A model generated the notes under the pieces. The model had not been told where the DNA came from. It was given only the letters and a program-made list of their open reading frames with translations, and ran no database searches. The translations under genes and the position numbers were made by a program. A stretch of 64,000 nt of DNA from a virus, in the IMG/VR virus record IMGVR_UViG_3300031566_000019, positions 1 to 64,000 of that record. The stretch is one strand, 5' to 3'. Position 1 is the first letter of the stretch. Each line of letters begins with the position of its first letter. Below are positions 61,251 to 64,000 of this stretch, in pieces.

Positions 61251-64000
61251 GCGCCAGCGTCTCCCACCGACTTCGACAGTCGAAGTTGTTTGAGTTCTTG
61301 ACGCCGCTTCTTGGGAAGTTCTCGATCGAACCTGCGGATGAGCTCCAAGGTGCCATCTTCACGATTGACTCGGAAATCGAGCCACGCAAACCGTTGCTCA
61401 CGGAACTGATCGTCGTTGTCGAGCACATCCTCGATGCGGTCGGGCAACACGGGGCGACCATCTCCATCGTCCGCGGTCGGGTTGTTCACGTTGGTCTCGA
61501 GCGTTGAGTAGCTCGGGACGCCGGGCAACGCGCCCACGGGGAACTCAGCATCCAAACGGAAGTCGTTCACCCAGAACCGCCTATCGAGGACTCCGAGGGA
61601 GTCCGTGGTGTTGGCGTACGGACTGATGGACACCAGACCGCGCACCCCGTCGATCAGCTCGTTGCTCATAACCCCTTTCCCTTCGTCAGGGATCAAAGGG
61701 TTACCGAGATCTGCGACGTGCTCGTCACGCTGGAACACGAAGTAGCTTCCGAACTTGTCCTCTCGGAAAAACACATCGAACTCCTCTAGGAAGCTCAGCG
61801 TGCGCTCTCGCATGAGCAGAATCAGGTCTACCGCATCCGTAGAAAACAGTGCGGAGGGCCGAAACACCCGATACGAGAAGGGCGCGATGCTCAGGAGGTT
61901 TCCACGGAAGGAGTTGGCAGGAGACCCGTTGTCACCCGCAAACGCCGTGGGCCTCAGGTCGAGCTGTCCCTCCACGCCCGGGCCTCCCGGGGGGTCCGCG
62001 AACGGAGCCGTAGAACCCGAGATCGTTGGAAGCACCGCGTACTCCGCGTCAACCCCGAAGGTGACGTTGCCGCCACCGGGATCGGCCGAGTACTCGGTCT
62101 CCGAACTCACAGTCAGGGAATCCCCCGCGATCTCAGTCACGCGATACCACCCACGGTTGTCGTCGAGCTCGGAAGGACCCCCGGCAAGGAAAGGCACCTG
62201 CTGTCCTGCCTGAGCCGTCGTGCGCCCTGGGACGCTGCGGTCCCCAAAGGGCCTCGTTCCGCGCTCCTGGCCCGTCGTGGGGACTCCTGAGGGGCCTTGA
62301 ACGAGCCCCGCAGAATCGATCAGGACGATGTCCCCTTCTTGGATGTTGAGGGCCGCGAAGTTGACGGTGCCGTCGGTGTCTTTGAGACGCCTCGGATCTG
62401 TGGGGTTGGCTTCGGAAGGGACGAACCCTCCGTCTTCGCTCGAGTAGTCTGCCGTGCGCTCAAGAAGCATCGTGTCAACGATCTGGCTGAAAAGCTGAGC
62501 GTTGCTCTGCTGATGCGGGACAGGTACTTGTCGCAGGTAGACCTCAAACTTCTTACCTGGAACGTCTGCGGCCGGGACCTTCGTGATGCCGGGCTCCTTG
62601 AGCCAGATCTGCGTTGCGGACTCGATGCCTGCAATCTCGATCTCCTCGAGGAGAGTCGTGCCGTCATCATCGAACAGTCGGAAGAAGTCTCCGGGGTTCA
62701 CGTTGACGAGGTCATCGTTGAACGGACCAAGGTTCGTGGCATCGTCAGCGGTCACGACGTAGGGGTAGACAAACCCTTCTGTCCCCACCGGTGCGCTCCC
62801 GAAATCGGAGATGATGCCTTCGCGGATCTCGTAGACGTAACGCAGTGGCCCGAGCAGCTCCCCGATGCCCTCGAGCACCGTATGGAAACGACGGATGCGA
62901 CGAATCTCCCAAGTCACCGGTTCGTCCGTGGAAGGTTCACCAAAAGCACTGGGGTCACGGAACCCGATGTCCGCAGCAGCCACCGAGTTGCCCGCATCGA
63001 CCACCCGCTCAGCACCCCCGGCCAAGTTGAGCGTCGGTTTCGACCACGAGGGCTCAAGAAAGATGCCTGCTTGTGCGTGGAACCCCGGAGCCAACAGACC
63101 AGTGATCGTGAGCAGGGTGTCTCCAGGCATGATGGCGAAGAGCCCTGCAACGGTATGGATGGAGTTCCAATCGGAAAGCCCGACAGGGGTTTGGTCGATC
63201 TGGAAAAACTCGGGGACGTTGTCGTAGACGTACGCGTTGGGGTCGGGATCAAAAGATGTGTTGAGGATCGGAGTGGCCACAAACACTCCGAGCTCGTTCA
63301 GGCCAGGAGCACCAGCAACAAGATCAGCTCCCGCCAAGTCCCACCCTGCTGCACCGCCCGGCCCAAAAATGGCGATGCCATCGAAGCCACCAATGGGGGT
63401 GGGGAGCGGCGCCAAAGACCCGACCGTGTTGTGGTTGAAAGGTTTGGGCTCAGTCCCACCAATCAATAAATCCTCGGCATTCTCCATCGTGATGTCGACC
63501 CGATAGAATCCCGATACGAGAATCCCCTCGGCGAGAGCATCGATCTCGGCGGCCGTGAACGCAGTCCCGGCAAAGTCCTCGACGGTGAGGGGGTCTACGG
63601 TGAAGACGTTGGTGCCGTTGTTGACCGCCGTGTACGCAATTTTGTAGTTCGCAGTCGTGTAGTTCGCGGCATCGGGATCAGGCTGCACGATGAAGTACAG
63701 GAAACCACCCGCCGGGTCCCAAGCTGACCCTCCTCCAAGCAGTGTCGTGTTTGAGACCGTGACGGTGCCTCCGACATCGACATCCGTTGAAACAAGGGAT
63801 GGGAATTTGACGCCAGCCCATCCGGGAGTGTTTGCAGGCAACGTGGTCTGGGACGCACCCAGATCTCGCTGTTGCGTCGTAAGATCGGCCGCCGATGGCT
63901 CAAGCGCGTACTTGACGAGATAGGTGCCAGCCGTAGCCGCTCCCTTGGGGGCTAGATCGTCCGTCCCAAGGATGACGAGAACATCCCCCGCCTCAACGGC
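61247..64000 (-). CDS. Large virion protein, 5' end outside window
   Basis: The frame is open from the window edge to the stop at 61247, giving at least 917 residues. A TTG near 63841 is not the likely start, because in-frame coding sequence (GDVLVILGTDDLAPKGAA and onwards) continues to base 64000 without a stop. The protein is strand-rich with Gly/Pro/Asp (TVTVSNTTLLGGGSAWDPAGGFLYFIV; VFVATPILNTSFDPDPNAYVYDNVPEFF) and ends with a more charged helical region (FLEEFDVFFREDKFGSYFVFQRDEH; IRRFDRELPKKRRQELKQL). No enzymatic motif is seen. It is the most upstream virion gene in view and probably a baseplate or tail component. Confidence 0.78.
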   Translation of the reverse strand, partial: AVEAGDVLVILGTDDLAPKGAATAGTYLVKYALEPSAADLTTQQRDLGASQTTLPANTPGWAGVKFPSLVSTDVDVGGTVTVSNTTLLGGGSAWDPAGGFLYFIVQPDPDAANYTTANYKIAYTAVNNGTNVFTVDPLTVEDFAGTAFTAAEIDALAEGILVSGFYRVDITMENAEDLLIGGTEPKPFNHNTVGSLAPLPTPIGGFDGIAIFGPGGAAGWDLAGADLVAGAPGLNELGVFVATPILNTSFDPDPNAYVYDNVPEFFQIDQTPVGLSDWNSIHTVAGLFAIMPGDTLLTITGLLAPGFHAQAGIFLEPSWSKPTLNLAGGAERVVDAGNSVAAADIGFRDPSAFGEPSTDEPVTWEIRRIRRFHTVLEGIGELLGPLRYVYEIREGIISDFGSAPVGTEGFVYPYVVTADDATNLGPFNDDLVNVNPGDFFRLFDDDGTTLLEEIEIAGIESATQIWLKEPGITKVPAADVPGKKFEVYLRQVPVPHQQSNAQLFSQIVDTMLLERTADYSSEDGGFVPSEANPTDPRRLKDTDGTVNFAALNIQEGDIVLIDSAGLVQGPSGVPTTGQERGTRPFGDRSVPGRTTAQAGQQVPFLAGGPSELDDNRGWYRVTEIAGDSLTVSSETEYSADPGGGNVTFGVDAEYAVLPTISGSTAPFADPPGGPGVEGQLDLRPTAFAGDNGSPANSFRGNLLSIAPFSYRVFRPSALFSTDAVDLILLMRERTLSFLEEFDVFFREDKFGSYFVFQRDEHVADLGNPLIPDEGKGVMSNELIDGVRGLVSISPYANTTDSLGVLDRRFWVNDFRLDAEFPVGALPGVPSYSTLETNVNNPTADDGDGRPVLPDRIEDVLDNDDQFREQRFAWLDFRVNREDGTLELIRRFDRELPKKRRQELKQLRLSKSVGDAGA

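Noticed and set aside
63839-63841. TTG at 63841 as the start of the last gene
   Set aside because: The frame continues without stop to the window edge with similar protein composition, so the gene is taken as partial.

Overview
The window is a GC-rich stretch of a tailed double-stranded DNA phage genome (free phage, or a large prophage/plasmid-like phage). I support 43 protein genes, and all are on the minus strand, so transcription runs from base 64000 towards base 1. Genes are packed end to end, very often with stop/start overlaps (ATGA, GTGA, TGATG). The longest gap is about 97 bases (5986-6082), and no stretch over 300 bases lacks a gene. I saw no tRNA, rRNA, CRISPR array, insertion sequence, integrase or packaging gene. 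A contractile-tail (myovirus-like) lifestyle is suggested by a baseplate J-like protein next to a gp25-like protein. The phage-borne replication set, chaperonin and very large virion proteins suggest a large-genome phage. The host cannot be named from this sequence.

Right-hand block (about 25.6-64 kb): virion genes, read right to left. It holds 15 genes, several coding for 770-1900 residues. A partial protein running off the window edge comes first, then a 104-aa protein, an 896-aa protein with amphipathic helical ends and a 315-aa protein. Next come a gp25-like baseplate wedge protein (56092-57264), a baseplate J-like protein (52532-56080) and a protein in the tail-protein-I position (51109-52539). 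After these are a pectin-lyase-like fibre candidate, a 1858-aa protein with a Gly/Tyr-rich N-terminus and a run of large fibre/baseplate candidates. Two of those (39000-42425 and 25658-31345) are clear paralogues.

Middle (about 22.4-25.6 kb): a small protein with a SAP/Rho-N-like tail, a holin-like membrane protein with a signal peptide and Ala/Asp/Lys repeats, a strong rho-independent terminator (24587-24617), a lipoprotein-like small protein and a GroEL-family chaperonin. This is a plausible lysis/assembly junction.

Left-hand block (about 0-22.4 kb): DNA metabolism and modification. It encodes a SNF2-type helicase, a SPPY-type DNA methyltransferase, a zinc-finger protein with an acidic repeat tail just upstream of a DnaB-like helicase, an NAD-dependent DNA ligase, a CHC2-type zinc-finger (primase-like) protein and a family-A DNA polymerase with an embedded zinc ribbon. 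There are also unusual cargo genes: a PspC-domain protein, a Cys-x5-Arg tyrosine/dual-specificity phosphatase and a protein with a twin-arginine-like signal.

The most unusual feature is at 9.9-15.0 kb. A beta-class DNA methyltransferase is broken inside its target-recognition region. The DPPY catalytic half (14315-15019) ends at the motif ARKP. Two other genes (9908-10558 and 11191-12675) each begin with a copy of that block (VVTVARKP / VVTVSRRP) and carry different target-recognition regions. One of them also carries the AdoMet-binding motif. This looks like a split, possibly combinatorial, methyltransferase.
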